DNA of 64,000 nt, taken from the NCBI RefSeq assembly GCF_041902385.1, contig NZ_CP169244.1, forward strand, positions 3,596,001 to 3,660,000, given 5' to 3'. This DNA is from Arcticibacter sp041902385. Its GTDB lineage: Bacteria > Bacteroidota > Bacteroidia > Sphingobacteriales > Sphingobacteriaceae. Under the pieces are notes generated by a model that was not told the DNA's origin, did no database searches, and worked only from the letters and a program-made list of their open reading frames with translations. Below are positions 36,782-46,423 of the stretch, one piece after another. The position numbers and the translations under genes are program-made. How positions within the stretch are numbered: position 1 is the stretch's first letter; the number at the start of each line of letters is the position of its first letter.

Positions 36782-37429
36782 TCAGGTCTTCTTCGTTATC
36801 CAGATTGCAAAGTCGTGGACAGTGTAAAACAGCTGATCAGGTGCAAGCGCTGACAGTTCCTCCGGGTCCGCTGTTTCAGCCCATGCAGCAGCCGCTATTT
36901 GGAGGCCCACTTTCCTGCAGGCAATAATGTCACTTGGCGCATCTCCCACATAAATTACTTCTTCTCGTTGTACATCATGCAGGCTGTTTAGGATATTCTG
37001 GAGGCCTTCCGCCTTTCTGGCTCCCTTTGAAGACCCGGTTTCTATCACTTCAAAGAAGCCGGAAAGGTCCAGATGCTTCAATGACAGAGCGGTACTGTGT
37101 ACTCCTTTTCCGGTGACCATGGAGATGCGCACTCCCTTGCTCTTCAATTCCCCGAGTAATTCTTTCATGCCAGCAAAGGGGAGGGGGCACATTTCATGCA
37201 AGGCTTCGTAGTGCTGCAGGTAGGAGCTAATGCCGTCATCATAATGTTGCGGAGCCAGGGCCATGATTGTTCCCTCTTCTGAAGGTCCGAAGGTGGCAAT
37301 AATCTCAGCGTCAGAAAGTGAACGTCCGATAAGGGGCTCAACCGACTTTCTGAACGCTTTTATACATAGCGGCAAGGTGTTAGCCAGTGTTCCGTCCAGA
37401 TCAAAAATTATGGCTTTTATTTTTGTCAT
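36782..37429 (-). CDS. HAD-superfamily hydrolase, phosphoglycolate-phosphatase-like
   Basis: Cytosolic phosphatase of 215 residues. Motif I is AIIFDLDGTLANTLP at 6-20 with the nucleophile Asp and the DxD pair; motif II is SMVTGKG at about 102-108; motif III Lys is within KGARKAEGL; motif IV is VIYVGDAPSDIIACRK at about 158-173. The helical cap domain lies between motifs I and II, as in subclass I phosphatases. Likely substrate a small sugar phosphate or phosphoglycolate. It is followed by 88 bases and a Crp/Fnr gene on the same strand. Confidence 0.9.
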   Translation of the reverse strand: MTKIKAIIFDLDGTLANTLPLCIKAFRKSVEPLIGRSLSDAEIIATFGPSEEGTIMALAPQHYDDGISSYLQHYEALHEMCPLPFAGMKELLGELKSKGVRISMVTGKGVHSTALSLKHLDLSGFFEVIETGSSKGARKAEGLQNILNSLHDVQREEVIYVGDAPSDIIACRKVGLQIAAAAWAETADPEELSALAPDQLFYTVHDFAIWITKKT

Positions 37430-37517
37430 TGATGTTCTTATAAGGGTTTCCGTGAATCACCCTGCATGGGTATGCAACAAAGATAGAGAGCTCTCTGCTG
37501 ATAATTTTTCATCTATC

Positions 37518-38126
37518 TTAAAATCGCACGTCCGCCCGCAGAGTGCTGAGGTGCTGCTGGGTCATGCCCAGGTAGGAGGCAATGTAGCCGAGGTTAACCC
37601 GCCTGATCAAATCAGGATTTTCGGTGACGAACTTTTCGTATCTCTCCCTGGCGGGATGCGAAAGCCGTTCCAGTCGCAAAGTTTGCATCTTTAAAAGCAC
37701 CTCCTGGTGAATAACACGCGACCAGTTCGCTATTTCGATGTTCGTTTCATACAAGCGGTTGAGCTGATCAATTGGCATGAGGTATAGCAGCGAATCCTCT
37801 AAAAGCTGCACGTATTCGCGGGCAGCCCGCCGATGATATAAGGAGCTCGACGAAAATGTAACATCGCCTTCTTTGCTGAACCAGTTGGTTATTTCTTCGC
37901 CCTCCAAATGGAAGAACGTACGCGTACAGCCTCGTTCAATGAAGTATACATGATTACTTTTTAATCCGGGCTGCGTTAACAAATGGCTTTTGGGATAGCT
38001 GGCTTCCGTGAAGTGCTGGGCAAGTTCGGCAAGAGAGGAGTTGGACACCGGATAGTAACGGCGTATACTGGTAATGATGTTTTGTAACTTTGCTAATTCC
38101 ACCAATGCCTGAACTATATTTTGCAA
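37518..38126 (-). CDS. Crp/Fnr family transcriptional regulator
   Basis: Regulator of 202 residues. A cyclic-nucleotide-binding-like beta-roll covers about residues 25-130 (HLLTQPGLKSNHVYFIERGC, then GEEITNWFSKEGDVTFSSSS). The C-terminal winged helix includes ERYEKFVTENPDLIRRVNLG and YIASYLGMTQQHLSTLRADV, the recognition helix. The QQHLSxLRA ending is common in Bacteroidota members with no known ligand. The promoter region upstream (38127-38698) has no gene and contains a double palindrome. Confidence 0.9.
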   Translation of the reverse strand: MQNIVQALVELAKLQNIITSIRRYYPVSNSSLAELAQHFTEASYPKSHLLTQPGLKSNHVYFIERGCTRTFFHLEGEEITNWFSKEGDVTFSSSSLYHRRAAREYVQLLEDSLLYLMPIDQLNRLYETNIEIANWSRVIHQEVLLKMQTLRLERLSHPARERYEKFVTENPDLIRRVNLGYIASYLGMTQQHLSTLRADVRF

Positions 38127-38698
38127 TATTAAACGAAATTCTGGTGTATTAAAAAGATCCGTTTTTGTAAGCGAAGTTCTACAAGCACTGAATCTTTGAG
38201 GCGGCTGTCGTCATCTGGTTGATGTACGGGTTGATTCTGAACCTTCTGAATGATTCCAGGTGGCTGCACGGCCACATAAGGGATACCGAATTGCGCAATC
38301 ACTGATTGCGCAATCCGGGCATTCTATATCGTTCAGTGCCTGAGCCGGAGTCTGACCCTGAGCCTCCCTCATACCTAAGCGGGATTACTAATGTCCTTAC
38401 TCAATTTTCACATTGGGGTAAAATAGGGGCAGCCTTTTAAGAGAATTGTCGCAGGGGTAAACTTGTAAATGTCCTGCCCTAGGCGACGTTGATGAATAGC
38501 CCGCCACTTGCGGGGAAGAGTGCCGCAGGTGTTGATTAGATGTGGTCTTTAGGCACTTCTTCCAGCCGCCCGCCTGAAGGGCATATTTATACCATCCTTG
38601 TCCTTTTTTGCATCTTGAGCTGCCCGCGATAATGCCGGTCAGCAGGATTAAAAGTATCTTTTTGTTCGGGCAGACGTTGATGGCAGCATATCCTCTGA
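38127..38698. other. Intergenic region with a double palindrome
   Basis: About 570 bases. A perfect inverted repeat of 11-base arms, ATTGCGCAATC and GATTGCGCAAT around ACT, lies at 38290-38314. Each arm contains the palindrome ATTGCGCAAT. On the minus strand about 38560-38660 a frame spells NKKILLILLTGIIAGSSRCK, like a lipoprotein signal, but it has no start codon and no body, so it is not called. Confidence 0.5.
38290..38314. repeat. Nested inverted repeat made of two ATTGCGCAAT palindromes
   Basis: Arms at 38290-38300 and 38304-38314 with the loop ACT. It sits upstream of the Crp/Fnr gene (start 38126) and may be its operator. Confidence 0.7.
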
Positions 38699-40029
38699 TC
38701 AGCTTTCCTTCGGCTCAGGTCCGCGGGTAGCATCGAGCCTTGTCGCTTTCTCCAGCTTCACCGGCCTGCCTGCCCGGGCCGACTCATAGATAGCTTCTAT
38801 GATGAGGTGATCCTGAAGACCTTCTTCTCCTGGCGTATAGGGCTGCTTGTTCTGCATGATACAGTCAGAAAAATGGTCAATCTCTAAGGCAAACTGATTC
38901 TCTTCAGTAAGAGAAGGACTTTGTTTTACTTCCATTTTGTCCTGCGCCTGCGAGACTTCCATCTGCAGCCGCTCATAAGCAAATGCCGGGTCAAGGCCAA
39001 ACCAGCCTCCCTGGTCGGCATAGCAGCGGTACCTTCTTGCCTGATGTACGCCATAACTCGTTGTGCAGTTTGCCTGCACACCACTCGGAAATTTCATCTG
39101 CCATAGAACGGCCTCTTCAACTTCCTTAAACCGCGGGTCCCCCGGACTACTGTAAACACTTCCCTGAACTTCAACCGGTTCTTCGCCTAGGAGGAAACGA
39201 ATGGTGTTCAGGCAGTAAATGCCGATATCCGGCAATGCGCCCCCGCCTGCCAGTTTTTTGTTTAAGCGCCATTGTGCAGGATCTCCAATGTTCTGGGTGT
39301 TTACCGCTTCAATAATTTTTACAGTACCATATTTTTTCTCTCTGGTCCATTTTTTGGCCAGACGGTTATGGGGTTCATATTGAATGCGATAGGCTATCAT
39401 GAGTTTCTTGCCGGCTGCCTTGCATGCATCGATCATCTCCCGGGCTTCTTTCGATGAGTTTGCCATCGGTTTTTCGCAGAGCACATGCTTCCCTGCTTTA
39501 GCTGCCCTGATGGTAAATTCAGCATGCATGGAGTTTGGCAGGACGATGTACACCGCATCAATTTCAGGATTGTTGCGAATGTTGTCGTAATTCTGATAAT
39601 TGTATATGTTCTTCGGATCAATACCGTACTGACCGGCCACCTTAGCCGCTTTAGCGGCATCGCCGCTTACCAGGGCAGTCACTTTTGAATACTTGCAGGA
39701 TGCAAATGCGGGAAGCAGCTCTTCCAGAGTAAGATGACCCAGGCCGACCAGCGCGTAGCGTATTCTCTTTGCCGGGCTTAAGGGAGTAGGCAAGGGGCCG
39801 GACTTTTTCTCCGTTGGAGCATCCAATGGAGATAGTTCTATGGGCTTCAGTTCGTTAGGATCAACCGGCATTTTAGTCTGGACTTGCTGGCCGCTTGCAG
39901 AAAGGGTACTTAGTTCTGCTAGAATGGTAGCAGCAATCAATCCTTTACCAGTATTTGCAATAAATTGCCGGCGATTGCAGGGAGAGGCTTCAGTGTTTGT
40001 CCCTTCGCGATTTTCAAGACTGTTTTCAT
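38699..40029 (-). pseudogene. Gfo/Idh/MocA oxidoreductase with twin-arginine signal, one-base frameshift at the start
   Basis: NAD(P)-dependent sugar oxidoreductase of about 443 residues. In the main frame, IRYALVGLGHLTLEELLPAF gives the Rossmann nucleotide site, DAVYIVLPNSMHAEFTIRAA and AGKHVLCEKPMANSSKEARE the motif with the catalytic EKP Lys, and WRLNKKLAGGGALPDIGIYC the family core. The true start is at 40029: adding one base to the run of four T (40023-40026) gives MKNSLENREGTNTEASPC and then NRRQFIANTGKGLIAATI, a Tat signal that ends near STLSASG. It is thus exported folded to the periplasm, as for many Bacteroidota family members. Confidence 0.82.
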
Positions 40030-40153
40030 AGATAGTTAAATTGAGGTTGAGGCCGGTAGTATTGTTATTTCCTTATAAATACATTCTGTAAGAGCTATTG
40101 TTGAACATATTTAAATTAAACTTCAGTCCGGAAATTCCCGCGCCCAGAGTCTT

Positions 40154-40180
40154 AAAATAATCTCCCTCAATTATTTATTC
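40154..40180. repeat. First of two 27-base direct repeats upstream of the SGNH gene
   Basis: Begins AAAATAATCTCCCTC. A second copy with three differences is at 40221-40247, so the copies start 67 bases apart. Both lie within 160 bases upstream of ATG 40312. Confidence 0.75.
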
Positions 40181-40220
40181 ACCAGAATGGGGTCAAAGTA
40201 GTCAGCGTCAACAGCCACGT

Positions 40221-40247
40221 AAAATAGTCTCCCTCATTTGTTTATTC
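40221..40247. repeat. Second 27-base direct repeat upstream of the SGNH gene
   Basis: Begins AAAATAGTCTCCCTC. It may be a regulator site; the repeat pair is the only structure in this 282-base region. Confidence 0.75.
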
Positions 40248-40311
40248 CCGCATTACTGTATATTCGTCGCGGTATCCCTCTAGCGGATCAACTCCAAACA
40301 CAACGAATAAA

Positions 40312-41157
40312 ATGAAAAGACCTTTATTCTTATATGCTCTGGTACTTATTGCCTGTTTGCCATTGTCGCTGGTGCGCGGACAAGGTGTTTCTAATGTCAG
40401 AATAGACAAGGACGAAAGAACTTTAAACAGTCAGTGGAAGGGCAAGCGCATCGCATTTCTTGGTGACTCCATGACTGAAAAGAAGAAGGGCGATTCTTCC
40501 CTGGTATACTGGGAGTACCTTTCAGATTTGCTTGGATTGCAGCCCTACGTATATGGCATAAGCGGCAACCAATGGGATGGTATTTATAAACAGGCCCTTA
40601 CGCTCTATAATGAACATCCTGATGATGTTGACGCTGTGTTTATTTTTGCCGGAACGAATGATTATAATCACGGTCTTCCATTGGGCACGTTTTATGAAGA
40701 GAGTACCAAAACCACCAATCATAACGGCATAGAAGTGATCCGGAAGTACAGGCAGCCCCTTAATGAACCCTCTACGTTCTGCGGTCGCATCAACATGGTC
40801 TTGTCTTTCCTGAAAGAGAAATTTCCGAAACAACAGATTATCATCATGACCCCCATCCACCGGGGTTACGCTAAATTTAACGACAGGAACGTGCAGCCTG
40901 AAGAAAGTTTTGCCAATGCACAGGGATTATATATCAACGACTATGTGCAGGTGCTCAAACAGGCATCTCAAAACTGGTCGGTTCCGCTCATTGATCTGTT
41001 TTCCATCTCCGGCCTTTATCCTCTGACCTCATCACATGCTGGGTACTTTCGCAAGAAAGACACAGATCGCTTACACCTTAATGGAGTGGGAAATTATCGG
41101 CTGGCTAAGACCATTCAATACCAGCTGCTGGCATTGCCATCTACGTTCAAGGAGTAA
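40312..41157 (+). CDS. Exported SGNH/GDSL hydrolase
   Basis: Secreted esterase/lipase-type protein of 281 residues. Signal peptide to about residue 23 (SLVRG-Q). SGNH blocks: KRIAFLGDSMTEKKKG with nucleophile Ser (about 53), YGISGNQWDGI with the oxyanion Gly, FIFAGTNDYNHGLPLG with Asn, and DTDRLHLNGVGNYRLAKTIQ with the Asp-His pair near 258-261. It is likely an acyl esterase on a carbohydrate. It converges on the receptor gene at 41204. Confidence 0.87.
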   Translation: MKRPLFLYALVLIACLPLSLVRGQGVSNVRIDKDERTLNSQWKGKRIAFLGDSMTEKKKGDSSLVYWEYLSDLLGLQPYVYGISGNQWDGIYKQALTLYNEHPDDVDAVFIFAGTNDYNHGLPLGTFYEESTKTTNHNGIEVIRKYRQPLNEPSTFCGRINMVLSFLKEKFPKQQIIIMTPIHRGYAKFNDRNVQPEESFANAQGLYINDYVQVLKQASQNWSVPLIDLFSISGLYPLTSSHAGYFRKKDTDRLHLNGVGNYRLAKTIQYQLLALPSTFKE

Positions 41158-41203
41158 GGTTGGCCCGATGTTGCAGGTGCGTCTGAAATTCCCGCCGCCT
41201 CTT

Positions 41204-43576
41204 TTACTCTGCCCGGTTAAAATCTTCCTCATCAAGTTCGCGCCTGCTGGTATTCCTCTTATTCCCGAATGAGTAATTCAGCGATAGTTTCACCCTACGG
41301 GTGTTCTGATATTCAAAGTAATATTGAGAAATACCGTTGATCTCACTGGTGAAAGCCGAAACATCCTTCTTCAGGATGTCGTTAGCCATCAAAGCCAGTC
41401 GCAACTGGTTATTAAGCAAGGCCGTACTGAAGCCCATATCAAGGCTCGAAAAGGCCTTCATGTGATCAACTCCCTCTACTCCCGGAAAGTAATATTTGAA
41501 GTTCAGCATGCCAGTCAGGCTCTTCTTCTTGTTAAAGAAAAACGTATTGGTGGACGACAGGTTCCCATTCAAGCCTTCTGCAACTCTTCGAGTCGCAGGA
41601 TTGCTCGACAGGATCTTACTGTAATACACCTGAGCATCATTTGTAGAGGACAACCAGGATAGCTGGTCAAATGATACACTTTCGGTAAGCCCTGTTTCAT
41701 ACGTTGTCAGGAAGTTGGTCCAGATGTCCCGCTGCAAGAAGGACGATCCCTCAACTTCTGTTATCGCATCAAAGCCGTTAGTTGAGTAATTGAAATAAAC
41801 CGATGAGGACAAGAAGTCTTAGTACAAATGAGCCAATTCAAAATTGTTGCTGTAGGACGGTTCTAATCGCGGATTCCCTTCTGTATAGGAGAATACGGAA
41901 TTATAAATACGGAAAGGGTCGAGGGCCGCATAACTCGGTCGCCTGATCCTGCGGCCGTAGCTGAAGGAAATGCTGTGATCGTCATTCGGCTTGAAGTTCA
42001 AATTGAAAGTGGGGAATAATTTCGTGTATTTGCCCTTGTCCTTTTGATCCAGGGTTAATGAATTACCCGTGGTTTGAGTGTTTTCGGCCAGAAGTCCCGT
42101 CAGAACAGAAAGCTTGCCAATATCTTTTGACAGGGACACGTACAGGGCCGCTGTATTCTCATCATACAAAAAGCTGCTGTTCCTGATAGCGAGCCCGCCG
42201 AAATTATGATAGTTCGAATAGTTGTTGTTGTCGATCAGGGTGATCTTCATTCCAAGTTCCAGGTTAGCCACCCTAGTAGGGTATACCATATCGGCTCCCG
42301 CTGTAAATACGGACGTTTTACGGTTGTTCCCGGATGACAAAGGCGCGTAAGAAGATAGCAGTTGCCTGTTCTCATCGTAACTGTGAGTTTGAAAGGTTGA
42401 ATGATTATCATTCCTGTTTTGAAGCCAGCTCACGTTCAGTGAAATCTTCTTTCCGGAAGTATCAAGCTTCGATTCGTAATACAGATTATAGATTCCGCTA
42501 TAACGTTTCCCATCCACTGCGTTATCGGTGATTAGCAGGCTGTCTGTGGTCTTACTCCTGAAGGAGCTCTGATCTGTTAGATCTCCGGTCATAAAAGATG
42601 CCCTCTGATCAACAGTAAGTCCTAGTTTCGCTCTTGCCGATACGGTCGCTTCAATATTTATCTGCACTCCCTCAGCATTTGAGGGCCGACGTTCCCGATC
42701 GTAACCTAATAGATCTGTTTCAGGGTAGTAGATGTTTTGTCGTGAATACGTTCTGTCGACATCGTTCCGGAACGAAGGGCTTACGTTCAGCCGTACTTTA
42801 TCAGAGTTAAAGTTGACACTGGCCGACAAATTTTCCGTGTGGGAGGACGCCTTTACAAAGCTGCCGCTAAGCACCCCGCTGGTTCCTTTGCTTTTAGTCT
42901 TCTTCAGTACCACATGTATAAGGCCTGTATTTCCTTCCGCATCAAAACGCGCAGGCGGGCTTGTAATCAGCTCGATCCGCTCGATCATAGAGGCGGGAAG
43001 AGAATGCAGATAAAGAATAAGGTCCTTCTCAGACAGCTGTAGTAATTTGTTGTCGACAAGGAGGCCGACACTCCCTTTACCAGCCACTTGAATGGCCTCG
43101 TTTCGCACCTTTACCCCAGGCATCAGGTTAATTGCCTCTATCGCATCAGCCCCTGTCAGTGCTTTATTTCCAGAAACGTTTAAAATGGTACGATCGATCT
43201 TCCGTTCCAGCAATTTTGTCTTTGCTCTCACGTTGACTTCCTTCAGCAGTTGAGTCTGTTTCTCCAGCCGGACCGAAATAATTGTGTCGCGATGAATGGC
43301 GACTTGTTTCCATACGCTTCTGTAATTCAGATGACTAAAACTCAGCGTATAGTTCCCCTTTTTCAGCGGGAAAAAAGCAAATGAACCCAGGCTATCCGTC
43401 GTTGCCTGCAAAACATTCCCCGACTCTGCGGTCAGCAAAACGTTTACTCCTTCTGCTGGTTTCATTCCCGCAACGCCAACATAGCCCCTTAGTTTAAGCT
43501 GTGTATAACTGAAGCAGCTCAGAGTCATCAGACTCACTATTGCAAGTAAACGGATTATTTTATGCGTCAATTTCAC
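41204..43576 (-). pseudogene. Outer membrane beta-barrel receptor (TonB-type) split by an in-frame stop
   Basis: Outer membrane receptor of about 790 codons. Signal and CarboxypepD_reg-like domain: LKLRGYVGVAGMKPAEGVNV, then YTLSFSHLNYRSVWKQVAIH. Plug: RTILNVSGNKALTGADAIEA, then IEAINLMPGVKVRNEAIQVA and RIELITSPPARFDAEGNTGL. The barrel belongs to the OMP beta-barrel_3 type (SFSYGRRIRRPSYAALDPFR). The stop TAA at 41819-41821, codon 586, follows NNFELAHLY; the frame goes on without a shift as DFLSSSVYFNYSTNGFDAI. A Lys codon AAA would fit, so one base change breaks the gene. GTG 43576 is the likely start; the ATG at 43615 would overlap the divergent gene. Confidence 0.8.
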
Positions 43577-43627
43577 ATCCACACAAATATTCTTCCTTAT
43601 GATCAAAAAAAACACTTGCTACACAAC

Positions 43628-44137
43628 ATGGCCAGACACATTCTTTGGGGATTGCTTCTCCTATGTATTGCCGCTAACGGCAATGCTCAGACGTTCACTA
43701 AAACACAGACAGGCATCAAAACATTCATGCAGGGGATGGAAGTGGAGCTCTCCTTCTATTCGCCGCGTATCGTACGGATCGTGAGGTATCCGGAAGGTGA
43801 AGCGCTTAAAAAACAAAGTTTATCGGTGATCAGGGAACCCGAAAGCATATCTGTTAACACGGTTCGTTCGGCCGATATCGTTACGATGAAAAGTGCATCC
43901 CTTCAGGTGGAGTTGAATCTGGTCACGGGGAAAGTGGCCTTCAAAAAGCCTTCCGGCGAACTTCTTTTAACCGAGAAAGACCATGGGACACAGTTCACCC
44001 GTGTCAAAGATGTAAATAGAGAAACCTATAATGTGCGTCAGGCATTTTTGCTCGATACCGGCGAAGCAATATATGGCTTAGGACAGCTGCAGAACGGAAA
44101 GATGAGTCAGAGGGGCCAGAAGGTCTATTTAAGATAA
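43628..44137 (+). pseudogene. GH31 family glycosidase, truncated to the N-terminal domain
   Basis: 169 codons starting at ATG 43628 with a signal peptide (ILWGLLLLCIAANGNAQ). The frame is the N-terminal beta-sandwich of GH31: TGIKTFMQGMEVELSFYSPR, then LVTGKVAFKKPSGELLLTEK, and YNVRQAFLLDTGEAIYGLGQ with the GLGQLQNGKMSQRG end. It then hits a stop right where the catalytic TIM barrel should begin. Family members are 700-1000 residues, so the catalytic part is gone, replaced by gene-free sequence and a permease gene. Related enzymes are alpha-xylosidases and alpha-glucosidases. Confidence 0.8.
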
Positions 44138-44498
44138 TTTAATTAATGATTAAAATATTAAATATTTAAAGCCGTATAAAGTTGTTGCGTTTAATCTGTT
44201 CTGCATTACTCGCCGCAGTTATTCCCCTGACAGTTAATGCGTATAAGCGCAAGGCGTGAACGAACTCGTGGTTGAAATAGCTCCCAAAGCAGGTTATATA
44301 ATTCTAAGCTCATCAGGACAGTTGAACTGTCGAAAAACGGATTCCCAGCGTCTGGCTTAATTCATCATCAAGCCGTCCTGACAAACTATATACGGCATCT
44401 TGAATATTTAATTCATTGCAAATTAAGTTGTAACAAGTGATTCTCTTTAGTAGCTTTATTAATCAAGTTGAAATCTGCCATTAATAAAGACGCTCTGA
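44138..44498. other. Gene-free segment after the truncated GH31
   Basis: About 360 bases, AT-rich at its ends. It contains a signal-peptide-like stretch (LLRLICSALLAAVIPLTVNA, near 44183) in one frame, with no body following. A deletion probably joined this to the GH31 remnant. Confidence 0.4.
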
Positions 44499-45815
44499 AT
44501 GACTATCCTCATCGTTTTAGGTTGTATCATACTCCTGGTTGTTTTCATTAGCCTTCTCCGGATAAATCCGTTCCTGGCTTTTCTGATCGTCTCCTTTGTG
44601 GGCGGCTTATTATTGAGAATCCCCCCAGGAAGAGTGATGACGGCAATAGAAAAGGGAATAGGTGATACGCTCGGCTCGCTTGTCATTATCATTATTCTGG
44701 GAGCGATGCTGGGGAAATTGGTCGCCGAAACCGGAGCAGCACAAAGGATCGCTTCTGCATTAATGAAAGTGTTCGGATTGAGGTACATTCAGTGGGCAAT
44801 GATGGTCACATGATTTATAATCGGGATCCCCTTATTCTATGGGGTGGGATTTGTTTTGATGGTGCCTCTCATCTTTTCAATTGTCTATCAGTACAAGCTG
44901 CCGGCCGTTTATGTAGGTCTGCCTATGCTGGCTGCATTGTCGGTAACGCACGGTTTCCTTCCCCCGCACCCTTCACCCTCTGCCTTGGTTGTACAGTTTC
45001 ATGCCAATATGGGATTAACGCTCCTTTATGGTATCGGTGTCGCTGTTCCGACTATCATTCTTGCAGGTCCTCTATTCTCGATGTTGCTAAAAAATATAAA
45101 GTCCGAACCATCTTCGCTGTTTGTCCCGGCTTCAATACCCGACGCAGAGCTCCCGAGTACGCGGAATAGTTTTATAACCGCTCTTTTACCGGTAGCCCTG
45201 CTTGCCGCCGGAACATTATTTCCCCTTATTCTTTCTAATGGAGGAAAGTATTCTGAAGTATTTAAGCTGATTTCAAACCCCTCTATTGTGATGATCATTA
45301 CTTTGGTCATCGCAACTTTTACCCTGGGCTTGAGAAGGGGACGTTCTATTGATGCCGTAATGAAGACCTACGCAGAATCGGTAAAGGACGTGGGAATGAT
45401 TATATTGATCATTGCAGGGTCGGGAGCCCTTAAGCAAGTATTAACGGAAAGCGGGGCCAGCGACCAGATCGGTATCATGCTTCAGAGTACCGACTTGCCT
45501 CCGCTTGTGCTTGGATGGTTCATAGCAGCGGTAATACGAGCTTCGGTGGGGTCGGCAACTGTAGCAGGTCTTACAACAGCTGGTCTAATTGCGCCATCAA
45601 TGGCAGCATCTCATTGTAATCCCAATTTGATGGTCCTGGCAATTGGCGCCGGTAGCTTAATGTTCTCTCATGTTAATGATTCGGGCTTCTGGATGTTCAA
45701 AGAATATTTTAACCTGAGTGTAAAGGATACAATTCGCTCGTGGTCGGTAATGGAATCTATCGTTTCAGTAGCAGGGCTGTCAGGAGTTTTAATCTTAGCA
45801 TTGTTCATAAAGTAG
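44499..45815 (+). pseudogene. GntP/DsdX family permease with in-frame TGA
   Basis: Inner membrane transporter of about 438 codons with 12 or more hydrophobic segments. Motifs of the gluconate/D-serine permease family are clear: INPFLAFLIVSFVGGLLLRI, then ALSVTHGFLPPHPSPSALVV, RASVGSATVAGLTTAGLIAP and LMFSHVNDSGFWMFKEYFNL. Codon 105, at 44811-44813, is TGA between QWAMMVT and FIIGIPLFYGVGF, where relatives have Gly (GGA), so a single G-to-T change makes the stop. The neighbours suggest that this copy moves a D-amino acid or similar rather than gluconate. A restart at 44844 would lose the first 115 residues. Confidence 0.85.
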
Positions 45816-45941
45816 CTTTGCAAATTTTTAGGGGAGTTCGATTCACCCGACTCTGTTTTAATCCTGGCATTGTTTATAAAGGTGCAGGAAATAAGAATGA
45901 GAACTCCAGGAAAAGTTTTAATGTTAATATTGTTCAAAAAG
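45786..45941 (+). repeat. Three degenerate copies of the gntP 3' end
   Basis: The 27 bases at 45786-45812 (GTTTTAATCTTAGCATTG and on), which encode the last residues of the permease, recur with changes at 45855-45881 and 45915-45941. The copies start 69 and 60 bases apart. The last lies just before the ridA start codon. Confidence 0.75.
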
Positions 45942-45949
45942 AAAATAGA

Positions 45950-46414
45950 ATGAGTACTGCAGATCAGAATTTTGCTAAATCGGGATTAGTCCTTCCGCCT
46001 GCTCCAACTCCGCTTGGTGTATATAAGCCCTGCTTAATTGACGGTAAATACCTTTATGTTTCAGGACATGGGCCCGTGCAGAATGACAAGTCTCTTATTA
46101 TCGGGCGGGTTGGTGATACGCTCACTATGGAAGAGGGCAAGCTTGCTGCTCAGCAGGTCGGACTAGCTATCCTGGCGACTATAAAAGCTAATCTGGGAAG
46201 TCTTGATAAGGTAAAGAGGGTGATAAAAGTCCTGGGTATGGTCAATTGCGTTCCCGGGTTTGAAAAACATGCCTTTGTTATAAATGGATGCAGCGAGTTG
46301 TTTGCACAGGTATGGGGAACCGACAACGGGGTGGGCGTTCGCAGTGCAGTAGGAATGGGGTCTCTTCCCGATAATATTCCCGTAGAAGTGGAAGCGCTTT
46401 TTGAATTATATTAA
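45950..46414 (+). CDS. RidA family enamine/imine deaminase
   Basis: Cytosolic protein of 154 residues of the YjgF/RidA fold, which hydrolyses reactive enamines/imines released by PLP enzymes acting on Ser or Thr. Seen are KPCLIDGKYLYVSGHGP, then VKVLGMVNCVPGFEKHAFVI-type VIKVLGMVNCVPGFEKHAFV, RSAVGMGSLPDNIPVEVEAL with the conserved Arg and Glu of the active pocket. ATG 45950 (MSTADQNFAKSGL) was chosen; the open frame extends upstream but without a family-like sequence. It lies between the permease and a PLP enzyme of the D-threonine aldolase type, matching its cleanup role. Confidence 0.92.
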   Translation: MSTADQNFAKSGLVLPPAPTPLGVYKPCLIDGKYLYVSGHGPVQNDKSLIIGRVGDTLTMEEGKLAAQQVGLAILATIKANLGSLDKVKRVIKVLGMVNCVPGFEKHAFVINGCSELFAQVWGTDNGVGVRSAVGMGSLPDNIPVEVEALFELY

Positions 46415-46423
46415 ATTTATAAC

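Noticed and set aside
36934..37116. 60-codon plus strand frame inside the HAD hydrolase
   Set aside because: Antisense to a gene with all four HAD motifs.
44811..44813. Idea that TGA is read as Gly here (alternative genetic code)
   Set aside because: Many genes in the window end normally at TGA and a second gene is interrupted by TAA. A single TGA at a Gly position is better explained by one base change.
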